This document shows, one piece after another, positions 45,591-57,493 of a stretch of DNA of 64,000 nt. The stretch is from NCBI GenBank assembly GCA_022264855.1, contig JABYQU010000017.1:62001-126000 (forward strand), given 5' to 3'. The notes beneath the pieces were generated by a model that did not search any database, was not told where the DNA came from, and saw only the letters and a list, made by a program, of their open reading frames with translations. The DNA comes from Lenzites betulinus (Eukaryota > Basidiomycota > Agaricomycetes > Polyporales > Polyporaceae). The position numbers and the translations under genes were made by a program. Every line of letters starts with the position of its first letter. Within the stretch, counting starts at the first letter, position 1.

Positions 45591-47164
45591 GCAACATGAG
45601 AAAACATGGTGGGAGAGGCAGAGGGTCGGGAAGGAAGCTCTCCTTCCGGCGGTGATTTGACCGGGTCGCCGTGGGCCGATGATTCGCAATGGGTCTTTTC
45701 TTGGGCGGCATTACGTCCACGGCAGCACGTTAGTGCCAGTGGATATCTTGCGTATCATGATATGTGCGTATAAATTATCCAATGCTATTTTGTATGTTCA
45801 CAAACCAAATATTGATTGTGTGCCGATGTTGGGCTAAGATGATGTTGGTCTATGTTAGCACGATGCGGAGGCTCCGCAGCCTTCGTACCGCCTTGGCTAG
45901 GCTACTTACAGGCACCATGTGATGTCATGGTCATCGGGACGGATTCGGCACGACGGAACGCTTTTTGAATGGGAAACCCCCGTATGGGTAGCACAGTGCA
46001 CGCAGTGGCTGCATGCAGGTATCAATCCTACTGCGTACTAGCGTGCGGTTGTGTGATTTCGCGGTACAGCATGAGGGGTTCAAGCGGGGCTTAAATGAGT
46101 CTATCGGAGTGCGAAACTGTCTAGCTAGTACTTACACGTATTAGGACGGAGTGTGTAATTTCAAGCCCATTAGCGCCTCCAATATTGATGATGCGCCGTC
46201 CCGGCTCCGTGCACGACCCACAACTTCATTTACATCGATGACATTGCCCATCTAACCACGCTCGTAAACCACGCTCACGGCACTCGAAAGCGGAAGACAG
46301 TTCTTCCTCTCGATCAGTACTCGTGCCTTTGTTCTTGGGGGCCCGGAGCTCCCGCTAAAGAAAATACAACGCAAATGACAGCAGCTCGAGATCTGTCTGG
46401 GTCGACTTCCCAGCATTGTCATCGTGCAGGTGTGTCCACTTGTTCTGATACAGAACATGCACTAAATACCGCCTTGTGCACGTAAGGCGCCATCGTGGCC
46501 GGTGTATGGAGCCAGGAACCTGTAGCTGCGTCTCACCCCGAACTGGTGGGTCAGTATTGCTTATGGTGGACCACCGCCTAACTCTGTCGACTCTAGACCA
46601 CATGACCATCATGGCCACCCTTGTGAACGGGTAAAGGCTAGTGCTGTTAGTAGTGACTAGCCTCGGTCTGGTAGGGTTGCGGCGAATGCGAAGTTGATGT
46701 ATTTGTGGAACGCATACTGAACCGTTACGTATTCTTCTGCATCGGGCCGCGCAAAGATATCCATCGCCTGGTAAGCTCGGAATCGTTTCGTGCTCAACCA
46801 TCCCTCTTTAATATTAGCTGGGCGCGGGCTCGCTGACCAGCGTCTTCATCACAGCAATCTAGCACGATGTATCAACGTAAGGCCATCATAGGCCATCATG
46901 CGTAGTGCGCGCACAAATCCACGCTTGCTGGATCATGTCCAGAGCGTTGATGGGATCCGGATCGCTTATCACCGTAAATCACTCGGACACGAGCGGCTCC
47001 CGCGAAGCGAGAACTCTGCGAGTATTGCCAGCGGGAGCAAAACACAGTTTAATTGTATGCGCGCTTCGCATGCCGGGGAGCGGGTTCATTATAGATACCT
47101 TGGCTCCCTCGGTTCAGGGTCCTTCAACAATCCGTCGCACGACGCTTCCCCCCCGTCGACGACC
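45591..47164. other. Intergenic region, P450-C promoter
   Basis: 1.57 kb with no supported gene. A weak TATA-like TTATAG is at 47089-47094, about 70 bp before the P450-C ATG. An open frame running upstream of that ATG is not conserved-looking. Confidence 0.45.
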
Positions 47165-49507
47165 ATGTCTTCCATACCCATTCTGCTCTCTGTCGCTGCC
47201 GCTGCCTGGGTGTGGCTCGTGCTGTTCAAGCATCGACGCCGGAACACGCCCCCCGGCCCGCGCCCCCTTCCCCTCATCGGCAACTTGCTTGACTTCAGCT
47301 TCAACGAGCTATGGCTGCGCGTAACATCATGGTCGGAACAGTATGGTATGTTCGTTGCACGCTGTGTCTGCAGGCTGCATGCTAATGTTCTAATGCATCG
47401 TAGGTGACGTTGTATATATTAATATCCTTGGGCGGGGCCTTCTCTTCCTCAACACGCTCGATGCCGCGAACGACCTGCTCGAGAAGCGCGGGGCTTTGTA
47501 CGCAGACAAGCCACGCTTGGAGATGTGCTCGCTGTACGTAGCCCATTAGATTCCGCGCGCGCACTCCCTTCTCAGTTCCTGATCCCGATCTGGCCCAACA
47601 GCTGCGGATGTGAAAACATCGTTAGTCTTGCCATCACGTTCCCGCACTAGTTGCCGTACTCATCATCGAGGCCCGACTTACCATCCCCGGTGTCTATAGA
47701 TCGCATTCACACCCTACGGAGATGGGTTCCGCCGCCAGCGGAAACTAATGCAGTCCGCAGTGGGCATAAACAACATTCCGAAGTACCGGCCCCTTCTCGT
47801 AGCGGAGACCTATGCGTTCCTCCAGCGCATGATCGACAGCCCGGAGGATTACATGCAACACATCCGGAGGTACGCCCATTACATCATCGCGCGCGCGCCG
47901 GGGTGTGTGGCTGACTGGGCGGGTTGCGCGGGCCAGGTTCACCTCGAGCCAGACTCTGTCCATCGTGTACGGGTACCGCGTGACCTCGAACGATGATCCG
48001 CAGCTGAAGCAGGTGGAGGCTACCATCGACCTGCTTTCGAACCACATCGCGTCCGTCGGCGCGGGCGTGTGGGTCGTGGACGTTCTGCCCTTCCGTAAGC
48101 GCAGCAGCTCTGGCGATGGCCCTGCAGAAATGGACTGATCATCTTCCTCGTTTGCGTTCGCAGTCAAGTATCTGCCCTCGTGGTTCCCTGGAGCAGCATT
48201 CAAGAGGAAGGCGCAGGGGTGGAAGCAGGTGATCGAGCAGGCGGTCGACTCGCCGTACCAGTGGGTCAAGGCCGACATGGTCAGTCTACAGTCGTGTTTC
48301 ACCAATAGCATGCCTCGTGTCGACTTAAGCTGACATGTCTTGGCCAGAAATCCGGGAATCCCGCGACCTCCTACTGCACAATGATTCTCGGCAAGCAGGC
48401 CGAAGAAACCGGTGGCGTCGTCGACGGGAAGGACGAGGCCGACATTAAATGGACCGCCGCCGCCATGTACATCGGTACGCGATCTCGTTCTCGATCGCCG
48501 CTAGAAGCAAGCGCCCGATACTGACCGACTGATCTCGGCTACAGCAAGCATTGACACGGTGAGCGCCCGCCCCCGCCCTGTGCTCCTGAGACCTCGGACT
48601 GACCGGTGATTCACTAGCAACTCACCGTCCTGAGCCACTTTGTACTCGCGATGATTCAATACCCGGCGGTGCTGCGTAAGGGGCGGGCGGAGATTGACGC
48701 CCTCACTGGTGGTCGGCGCCTCCCGACGTCAGATGACCGCCCTTACCTCCCGTACGTAGAGGCCGTTATGCGCGAGGTCCTCCGCTGGAGTGCGCCCGTG
48801 CCCCTCGGTAGGTTATTTGCAGCTTTGATGCGCGCATACGTCTTATCCGTTACCCTGACCGTGTAGGACTGCCTCACCGTCTAACAGCAGACGATGTGTA
48901 CCAGGGGCGAGAGATCCCAAAGGGGACGCTCGTGTTCCCGAACGTCTGGTGAGTCTTTGGCTCAACCGTGGGCCCTGGAGATTGCGCTGGACACCATCAA
49001 CTTATCTGGGCTTGACAGGAAAATGACGCGCGACACGAATCTGTTCGTCGACCCCGAGATATTCCTTCCCGAGCGCTTCCTCGAGACCGTGGACGAGGCA
49101 ACCGCGCGGAAGCGCGACCCGGCGAATTACGTCTTTGGCTTTGGGCGACGGTCGGTGTCTCCCTCGATTTGCGCGTCCCTTCTCCGCCTGACATACACAC
49201 TTTTGCAGGCGATGCCCCGGCGTGCATCTCGCCGACGCGTCTCTCTGGTTTGCCATCGCCTCGATGCTCGCGACCCTTGATCTGAGCAAGGCCACCGACG
49301 AGGCCGGCAAGACGATCGAGCCCCAGCCGGAGTACAAGAACGCGACGTTCAGGTAGGCGTGTCCGGCGTTCGCGCGTATGTGTGCGTGTTGCTGACGGTG
49401 GTGCGGTTGTGTCCGAACGTTACAGGTCCATCGACCAGTTCCCGTGCAAGATCACCCCGCGGTCGAGGGAGGCGATGCAGCTTCTCCAGGAGGCTATCTC
49501 GGCCTAG
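47165..49507 (+). CDS. Cytochrome P450 C
   Basis: A heme monooxygenase. It starts MSSIPILLSVAAAAWVWLVL (anchor), followed by NTPPGPRPLPLIGNLLDFSF. Next are VVYINILGRGLLFLNTLDAA, FTPYGDGFRRQRKLMQSAVG, the I-helix AAAMYIASIDTQLTVLSHFV, the ExxR helix EAVMREVLRWSAPVP, DPEIFLPERFLE, and the heme loop FGFGRRRCPGVHLADASLW, which is split by an intron. The last exon is SIDQFPCKITPRSREAM and the TAG is at 49505-49507. It resembles fungal P450s often named O-methylsterigmatocystin oxidoreductase-like in basidiomycetes, a label that does not show its reaction. A 14-nt exon (48545-48558) supplies the acid-alcohol pair D-T of the I-helix. All catalytic residues are present. Confidence 0.88.
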
Positions 49508-51473
49508 GGCCTTCTGCGAACCCATCGGGCTCATCTGCCATCAGCTTCCCCCCATACTGACCACTGGAGTGGAACGAAGGCGCTCAGCCCGCACCCGGAC
49601 TTGTACAACATGCACATCTCGATCCGGCTTCCCACAACCTATCCTAGGTTTCCTCCCTCTCTATTCCTCATCTCTCTTCCGGATCCTCGCCTCTACGAAT
49701 ACGTACCTGCTATCAATCTCTCCGCCGCCCGCTGCGGCTCCCGCTCTCTTGCAACCCACACGCTATTCCTAATGGACTATGTAGATTACGATGTGCCTCA
49801 TGTCATGGATATCCGCGTCCCATTAGCTATACGGCTGCTGTTGTTGCTCCCCCTTTGTCTGTGTACTACCATAAACTTGTTGTCATGTCTAACGCCAGTA
49901 ACGATCGTCCTTTTAAGCGCTCGTTGTCGTAATTCGACCATTCGAATTGATCGAAGCTGGTGTGTCGGCTCTATCGTGGTTCTGGTGCGAAACATTTCTC
50001 ACCTTCGAAATGGTAGGTGCTATCACACGCAAGGCGATGGTTTGCAAGTTGGGCGCTTCGAGCCAAGCTGGGCATTCGACGGCCGCACGAACATCTACCT
50101 AGCCGGTGGAGTTTTTCTCCGCGCTACTTCAATGTTTGCGCGTACGTAGATACGGTATAGCTACAGCACACGCGATACTCGCGCAGAGCGCGCGGGCAAG
50201 TACGGTGGGTGCGCGATAGTTGCACTCTGGTCAGTATTGTATTCGGCGCCAAGTGCATGGAGACCGGGGAATACGACAAAGAGAGTGATGTCAGCGGAGG
50301 CGCTCTCCGACACTGCCGCCAGGGGTGCCGAACACGATCGGAGACCGTGAGTATGTGAGTCCTCCTGGCGTTTGTCTCCGAGTGATTCGCGCGGGCCCGT
50401 TCCTCGATCTCTCCACCAGCCTCCAGAGCTTCAAAGCTTCACATCGCCCGGCCATGTGTAGGTCCTACCAGTGGCAACGCTGCCTGTGTTGCATGTCAAT
50501 GCTTCGCTGCGGAGGATGACTTGATATGCATTGCCTCCGAGTTTATCTCCCTTCCTGCGGCTCGCGGGAGTTTTCTGCCCCGGTGATATTGCAGCCAAGC
50601 CACTTGAACCACGCGACCGTGCCTAGGACTGACCCGGGCAGCCCGGGATGGGATAGGACCCCCGACAATTCCGCAAGATCCCTGATGACCATCCGGACAG
50701 GAATTGGGTTTCTTGGGGGGGTATGCCTGTTGCCATCCGGACAAAACAGGGCTTAGACGCCGAAAGGCCTGTGGAAATGGTCCGGACATGGATGCCAAAA
50801 AGAGCCATCAGTTTCGACCCAAGCGGGCGCTAAAAGTGCATTGAGCGCCAAATTTCGGGCCTGTGGTGATTAAGCGCCGGCTTTCGGACACTTTTTGGCT
50901 TTTTAGGGGCCGAAAGCCTGATTTTATCCGGACAAAAGTGGGCGTCTAACAGGCCTGTTGACCCCGGACATTTTGGGCAAAATCGCGGTCGGCGTCATCA
51001 GGCATATTTGGGCGGTTGTCGGGGGTCCTGATGGGATCTGGAAAACAGGGCCATGTAAGACCGCGCAAGCTGCTGGGCGAATACTGCACCAGTGCACCGT
51101 GGTGGCTTGATCATTATCACTGTCAGCACCAGCACCGTGTGCGTCCTCCTAACACATCGGGTCGCATTGGGCCGCGGGCGCTGGCGGCTGGCCGAGCCAG
51201 CCGCCGGTAAGTTGGTGCTGGACATATAGTAATCATTGACGCACTCCATGCGGACTTGCCCCCTGTTTTCCTCCCCCACCTTCCGCCCTTACCGCTGTCA
51301 GCCTCCCGCTGCCTAGCACTTTACCATAGCTCCACTAGTCTCCCTGTTGTTATAATCAGCAGCGTCCCTGCGATCACGGCCACACCTCACCGGCCAAGGC
51401 GACAAACTCGAGTTAGCCTCGAATATCCACAGCCCCCACATACGCCTCCAGCCCGACGCTCGCTCTCCCGATA
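49508..51473. other. Long intergenic region with foldback element
   Basis: No gene is supported; frames of up to 182 codons at 49.4-50.1 kb lack motifs. From about 50.65 to 51.03 kb there is a foldback element with long inverted ends (see its own entry). The RTA1-like gene promoter lies at the right end. Confidence 0.5.
50651..51036. mobile_element. Foldback / MITE-like non-autonomous element
   Basis: The left end has AGGACCCCCGACAA (50655-50668) and the right end has its exact complement, TTGTCGGGGGTCCT (51016-51029). Similarity continues inward: CCTGATGAC at the left is mirrored by GTCATCAGG at the right, and CCGGACA and CTTAGACGC motifs recur inverted inside. The near-centre GGCGCT...AGCGCC also pairs. 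The whole stretch of about 385 bp is thus a long imperfect hairpin with no coding frame, as in a MITE or foldback transposon remnant. I could not define a clear target-site duplication. The autonomous partner is unknown. Confidence 0.7.
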
Positions 51474-52950
51474 ATGATCTCCCGACGATCCGGCACCCTG
51501 CAGGCCCTCGCGAGCCCGCTCGCCTGCGCCGCGCTGACCCTCCTCGCGCTCGCGTCCTCCGCGCAGGCGGACGACCGCACGCCCCCGCCATGGGAGTTCA
51601 CGGACCCGAAGGACGACCCGTTCAACCCCTTGCGGTACATCGCGAACAACACCCTCTCTGCGATCGCCATATGTAAGTTCGCCCGCCCCTGTGTCTGTGC
51701 CGTTGTTTCAGCGTGCGGGACCCGCGGTGGCGGGTATGTGTATACTACACCTTCCGTTTCGGGCACGCGTATTCTGCACCCTTGCTTCTCTTCTACCGGC
51801 GTTATGGCGCCTCCCACCCACGCCCGCGGTATTCACAAGCGGCAGAACATGCTTAACTTTGGAATTCATTCTCTGTACACGTGACGCTAATTGCCGACTC
51901 ATACAGCGCTCGTACTGGCTGTCGCGTTGACCCAGTCATGGATGATGTGGCGCGTAGGCGGGCGTTGCATGCTCGCGATGCTGATCGGAGAATTCAGTAC
52001 GTCCCATCTTTATGTGATTGTGCGTCGTGTGGCTGACCGACGTGCTCGCGCTGTTCTAGCTTGGGCGGTCGGATTCGGAACGCGCTTCGGCTTGCACACA
52101 CAGCCCGATAGCCAGGGTATATATATCGCATACTATCTTTTCATTGTTCTCTCGGTGAGCTCGGCAGTCGTTTACGTAGCTCGTGAATGATTCTGACGAT
52201 GAGGCGGGCAGCCTTGTGCATTCATTGCGTCGGAGTACATGCTACTAGGGCGCCTCGCGCGCTACCTCAAGTCGCATGAACATCTCCTCATCCCCCCGCA
52301 ACGCATCACGGTCGTGTTTGTCGCGTCCGATGTCACCACATTCCTCGTCCAGGCTGCAGGCGCACTGCTCGCCATCTCGAAGAACCTCAAGCTCGCGAAG
52401 ACCGGCGAACACGTAAGCCTACCCTCTCTGGAACTAAAGCCATCGTACTGATGCGCCGTCCGCAGATATTCCTCGCCGGGCTTGCGCTGCAGCTCGCCTC
52501 GTTCGCGGTGTTCGTCCTCCTCGCGCTGCGCTTCCTGTACCGCATCCGGACCATAGACCCCCAGGTGTGGACCGTCGATGCCGCGCAGCCGTGGCACCGC
52601 GACTGGCGCACGCTCGCACTCGTCCTCATCGTCAGCTCCATCGGCATTCTCGTGAGTCTCCTCTTCTCATCTCTTTCAATGTGGGCATGTAAATGAAAAT
52701 GCTGACACGACGGGCGCGCGCGCAGATCCGGTGCATCTACCGTGTGACGGAACTCTCTCAGGGCTTCCGCGGGCACCTCGCGACGACGGAGGCCTTCTTC
52801 TACGCGCTCGACTCGCTCCCGCTGTTCGTCGCTGTCGCGGTGTACACGCCATTCTGGCCGGGCCGCATGATCCCCGGCATCGACCGCCTCGCGCAGACGG
52901 ACCGCGCGCCCTCAGGCGACGAGCGCAGCAGCGCGGAAGTCAAGGCATGA
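51474..52950 (+). CDS. RTA1-like membrane protein (lipid-translocating exporter family)
   Basis: The fungal RTA1/RSB1 family comprises seven-helix membrane proteins linked to resistance to toxic compounds and sphingoid-base export. It starts MISRRSGTLQALASPLACAA with a likely signal peptide (LTLLALASSAQA). Then come NPLRYIANNTLSAIAI joined to SLVLAVALTQSW, WMMWRVGGRCMLAMLIGEF, YIAYYLFIVLS, SEYMLLGRLARYL, VFVASDVTTFLVQAAGALLA, the cytosolic FLYRIRTID and the diagnostic last block RCIYRVTELSQGFRGHL plus EAFFYALDSLPL. The end is a short charged tail at 52950. A signal peptide before the first helix is seen in many filamentous-fungal members. It lies between two P450 genes, so a shared role in handling toxic lipids or xenobiotics is possible but only inferred. 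Confidence 0.87.
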
Positions 52951-54635
52951 GGCTTACGCGTGCGCGGGCGTAGTATGTCTGTGTAGTATTGAATCAACTT
53001 CTTGGAGGGATGTGCGACTTGGATATGGACTCTAGCTAGAATTACTATATAGGACCGGGCGCGTTGAGCGCTTGTACTACGCGATTCCGCACCTGATATG
53101 CGCTGTTATTCGGGAACATTGGAGTAATCATGATTTTCTGGCGTTCGAGAGCAGCTTCGTAACTTGAAGTAAAGATGTCCCTGATCTAGTATACTGTACA
53201 CAGTGACTGTAACACAGCACAGACGGAGATCGAGGCTGGTTGACGCTCGGCGCTTAGGACCACTTACATTGGCGCCCGTGGTGCTCTCTGTTCTGACCGC
53301 CACCTATCGCCGCGCAGCGAGTCGCTAAGAAATACTAGCCACGCTGCTTGACCTTAATGTCGACTCGATGTCTCCTCTGGGGGTACAATCTTGGCTGAGG
53401 AACTTTGAAGGTGCTTTCTATGAGCGGTTGTAAGCTATCTACACATCACCCTTCAGGTATGCAAAAAGATTACAGATGGCCGGACAGGCGTTCAACTCGC
53501 CTTCGTCAGACAGGCTCGGACTCGATAGCCAGTGCGGCCCGGGTGTTCGATCCTTGCACACCGCCCCTGCCCAGGCACTGCTTGGACAAGCCCAAGCCCT
53601 TTTCTGCCAACGACCGACGAATGGCAGACGTCGAGATCGCGTAAGCCACCAAAGGCATGCCGGAGAGCCGTGGCCCGTCCTCGCAGGCATGCCTGAGCCA
53701 CAGTAGGGCATCTCCTTGTCTCTCGTATGCAGACAATGAATGAACGAGCACATATATCATCCTGAGGCATCCCCCGATGGTGAGCGCTGAGTACAGTCGC
53801 TGGCACCTTGTATATATTAACGTACTACGACCAGCGCTGCATAGCCGTCTGAATCGATCTGCTCCCTGGAGGTGCATAAATGAATTGTACCTTGTGCTAT
53901 TCTCTACGACATACCACCTCGGCCCCGTCCCTTCGTGCCTAAACGTGAACGTGGCACTCGACGAAGCACACGCCTTATACCAGATATGGACGGGGCCGAT
54001 GGCAACGTGGCCGAGCAATTTTAGCTCTACGGTAGGTTTGACCAGGTTCAGTGAAGCCCTGCAGGATGTAAAATCGCATATGATTCATGATGTTACTCAC
54101 TTATCACTCAGACGGGCGTTGCACAGATTCGACTTGAAGTTGCCTCGCCAGCCTTGTCAACGATCGCTCACGCGAAACTGAGTGGGCAATGCCGAAACTC
54201 TCACTTGAATATGGTCGGGGTCGATAACAAAGAGCGCGGTACCGGCGGAGGGTCAGGAGCCAGGAGCGAATAGTACTGACCCTAGCTGTGTGACACGGTC
54301 TATATTCGCGGACGTCTCAGCTTGTGAGTGGGACTCGCCGCCCATGGCCTGATGCATCAAGGAATATAGGCATCCAGGAGAAGCGGCGGGGAGGACGGCT
54401 CAGCCCCCCATGAAAAGCGGGGACTCAAACGGGCGGCCCTGCATTGGGCGCGGTGACGAGGCGCAGCCGCACACTTCCAGGTCGCTCGCGCTCAAGAATC
54501 CGGCGCAGGCGACAGGCCTCGCGTTTCCCGCCCTTAAACTCGCGTCCACACCGCCTCGTCAAGTCAACGGCCCCCTGTCCCTTGGAATATATAGTTGCCA
54601 CAATGAAGCAGTGACGAGACCCCCTTCCCTCCACC
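52951..54635. other. Intergenic region, P450-D promoter
   Basis: 1.69 kb without a recognisable gene. An 11-nt perfect inverted repeat (53919-53929 and 53989-53999, TCGGCCCCGTC type) with a 59-nt loop is present, and a TATA box is at 54588-54593. I see no P450 remnant. Confidence 0.45.
54588..54593 (+). promoter_or_regulatory. TATA box of P450 D
   Basis: TATATA within GGAATATATAG, 43-48 bp before the P450-D ATG. The position matches the TATA-like box of its paralogue P450 A. Confidence 0.45.
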
Positions 54636-57132
54636 ATGGCCTTGGCAGTCCTCGAGGACATTGACCTGCCACAGGCAGCACTCACGGTCGTGTGCTTGTA
54701 CCTAGTCGCGTGGAGACTGAAGGGCTTGTTCTCGTTCAAGAATACGCTCAAAAATGTCCCAGGACCGCCGTCGATTTCTCGTATCACCGGTACGCCTGCA
54801 CACATACTAGTACTACCGGAATATACGCGGTGCTGAACGCAGGCGCCGGATCGCAGGCAATATCAACCAGCTCATGGCGCGCGACAGCTTGGAGTGGCGC
54901 AATAAACTGAGGGATACCTATGGCCGCACGACCGTCCTCCATGGCCTCCTCAACGTGCGTTTCTCCATTACTTGGTTTTGAGTGCATGCTGATACCTTCC
55001 TCCCCCTCTTTAACACCTTGTAGCAACGTGAGTGGGTGTACACCCACGATCCAAAGGCCTTACAATACATATTCGCGAAGGATCAGGATGCCTATGAGGA
55101 GCCTGTTACGTGCGTTGCAGCGTCGAATGTGGAGCATCTCGCGGGCTGACATATTGTTATCACAGGGGCATGTGTTTGATGCTGGGTCCCGGTCTCCTTG
55201 GGACAGCAGGTTAGTCGCGCGCATGCGCAAGGCAGATGCTTGAGTATTGAGCTTGCGCATTTCGATAGGTGAACAACATCGCCGGCAGCGCAAGATGCTG
55301 AATCCAGTGTTCTCGACTAAACATCTGCGCAACATGACGCCGTTGTTCTACGAGATCGTTCATAAAGTGCGTGGCTACCCCTCGCGGACTTGACACCACC
55401 TGTCTCATATCAGCGGCGAATTCTGATTCAACGTGTTTTTGCAGACACGCGACGCAATAATGACGCGCGTTCAAGCTGGGGCGGAGAAGGGCGCTGCGAC
55501 GGTGGAAATCGAAATGCTTTCCTGGATGGGCCGTACGACGCTCGAGATCATCGGACAGGCAGGGCTTGGCCACTCGTTTGACCCCCTCATCGAGGACGTT
55601 CAGAATGAGTTCGCAAAGACAGTCAAGGACTTCTTGTAAGTGCCTTGCTGCCGCTCTGCGTGCTTGCGATAGCTCCGCTTGTCTCCCCATGCTAACCATG
55701 TTACGCAGCCCACAGATGCGCAAGTCGTCCGCCATGCGGCTCCTGCTCCCCTATGTCGCGCACATCGGTCCCGCCGCGTTCCGCCGCTGGGTGTTGGAGC
55801 TGATACCGACCCCGATCGTCCAGCGCATGGTGGAAATATCAGATATCATGCACGCACGCTCGCTGCTCATCTTCAACGAGAAGAAAGCGGCGCTCGAGCG
55901 CGGAGATGAAGCGATGAAGCTGCAAGTCGGGGAGGGCCGGGACGTCATGAGCATCCTCTGTGAGTCTGACCGAGTGCAAGTTGGTTTATGTGTTCACAAT
56001 GCTGAGCACTTTCGTACAGTGAGGGCCAACACGCTTGCTTCGGCTGAGGACAAGCTTCCTGATGAAGAAATCATTGGTCAAGTCTCGTATGGAGCCCCTT
56101 CTTAACCTCTTGTTTCCCTGTTCTCATTCTGGATATCACGCCACAGAACGATGATTCTCGCGGGTATGGACACGGCCGCAAACACGCTCGCACGCATTCT
56201 TCTGCTACTCGCGGAGAACCCTGACGTGCAGGAGCGTCTGCGTGCTGAGATCGTCACCGCGGTCGAGGCTGAGGGCCACGGCGACACGCTCGACTACGAC
56301 CCACTCATGGCGCTGCCGTACCTGGACGCTGTATGTCGCGAGACATTCCGAGCGTGCGTATATGTACTTCTCGCTGGCTATACAGTAACGTTTACTGACA
56401 TTAGACCCCAGTTTTCCTGGCGTTAACCTGGATTACCGAGAGTATGCACCATCCATAGCTTGATCTCAGGAATACCTGCTCATTGCATGCGACACAGAAC
56501 TACCAGAGAGACTGTTCTACCGCTCGCCACACCCGTGACCGGACTGGACGGCGAGCTTGTCACTGCGATACCACTCCGGAAAGGCCAGCGCGTTATCATC
56601 GACGTGGTTGCGTCCAACACCGACTCCGCGCTATGGGGTCCTGATGCGCGTCAGTGGCGGCCAGACCGCTGGATGGAGGGCCCAGTGCCCAAGGAGGTCG
56701 AGCAGGCGCGGCTCCCGGGCGTGTTCTCAAATATGTGGGTGGTGTCTTTTCGCGCGCCACAGGCGCTTTGGCTGACTGCTCGTGTCGACACACAGGATGA
56801 CGTTCCTCGCCGGCAACAGATCGTGCATGTAAGTACGCAGAATTCGAGATAGCGGAGTCGTGTTCTTACTATCACATAATACAGAGGTTTCAACTTCGCA
56901 CAATTGGAAATCAGTGAGCTTCCACAGCTATGCCCTGAAGGCTCGCTGCTCATTTGTACTGATTGGTTGTTCATCAGAGGCAGTCCTTCTCGTTTTGCTG
57001 CAGTGGTTCAAGTTCGAGCCGACCGGGGACCCTATCGCGTGGAACTTCGCGACGGTTGAGTACCCCACGGTCGGGCGGGAAAGCATCATCCCCGCGTTGC
57101 CACTGAAGGTGTCACGCCTACATCCGCAGTGA
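54636..57132 (+). CDS. Cytochrome P450 D (paralogue of P450 A)
   Basis: A heme monooxygenase. It starts MALAVLEDIDLPQAALTVVC (anchor), then KNVPGPPSISRITG. Motifs are HRRQRKMLNPVFSTKHLRNM, LSWMGRTTLEIIGQAGLGHS, the I-helix AGMDTAANTLAR, the ExxR helix VCRETFR, ARQWRPDRWMEG and the heme loop FLAGNRSCIGFNFAQLEI, split by an intron at the same place as in P450 A. It ends LPLKVSRLHPQ at 57132. Differences from P450 A at otherwise conserved spots are DTA for DTT in the I-helix and FLAGNRSC for FLGGNRAC. The acid-alcohol pair D-T and the Cys ligand are kept, so activity is likely. All joins keep frame, so it looks like a working gene. Substrate unknown. Confidence 0.9.
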
Positions 57133-57493
57133 ACGCTGCCGTCTCGTACGTAGACCGTCGTCGCTGGGCGCCCACATGTATAGGTTCTTTCGGCGCGAGA
57201 TGAATAGCTGTGACGATAAGTACTACTAGCACTGGCTCGGAATACTATTATGTCGATATCCACATAAAACATCAGACACAAGTCCTTTTAAACGGAACAG
57301 CCAACATGCTGCAGTCAAGGACCAGTAGTAATATATACAACAGGCTCCAACCTCTCGATAATAAGTACCGAGTCGCAAGTAGTACGTGGTGTGAAGCTTA
57401 GAGAATTCTAGAAGCGCTAGCTTAATATATCTAGTCTCCGGGAGTAAGGCGCTTGTACAATTCATTGGCTTCCTAGACTCTACGCCTACCGCC
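57133..57493. other. Intergenic region, SGT2 promoter
   Basis: Short AT-rich gap. It contains a heat-shock-element core, TTCTAGAA, at 57406-57413. Confidence 0.5.
57406..57413 (+). promoter_or_regulatory. Heat-shock element core (TTCTAGAA) before SGT2
   Basis: TTC-nn-GAA is the core bound by Hsf1, here 81-88 bp before the SGT2 ATG and flanked by further GAA/CTT units. A heat-regulated co-chaperone gene would fit. This is inferred from the motif only. Confidence 0.4.

Noticed and set aside
46898..47407. Extension of P450 C upstream of 47165
   Set aside because: The frame is open, but the anchor sequence starts at the ATG at 47165, and the upstream residues have no P450 character.
49601..50149. 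182-codon frame downstream of P450 C
   Set aside because: Starts after the P450 stop, lacks motifs and shows AT-rich intergenic composition.
33660..57132. A canonical secondary-metabolite cluster
   Set aside because: No polyketide synthase, peptide synthetase, terpene cyclase or dimethylallyl transferase motif was found in the block or its gaps.
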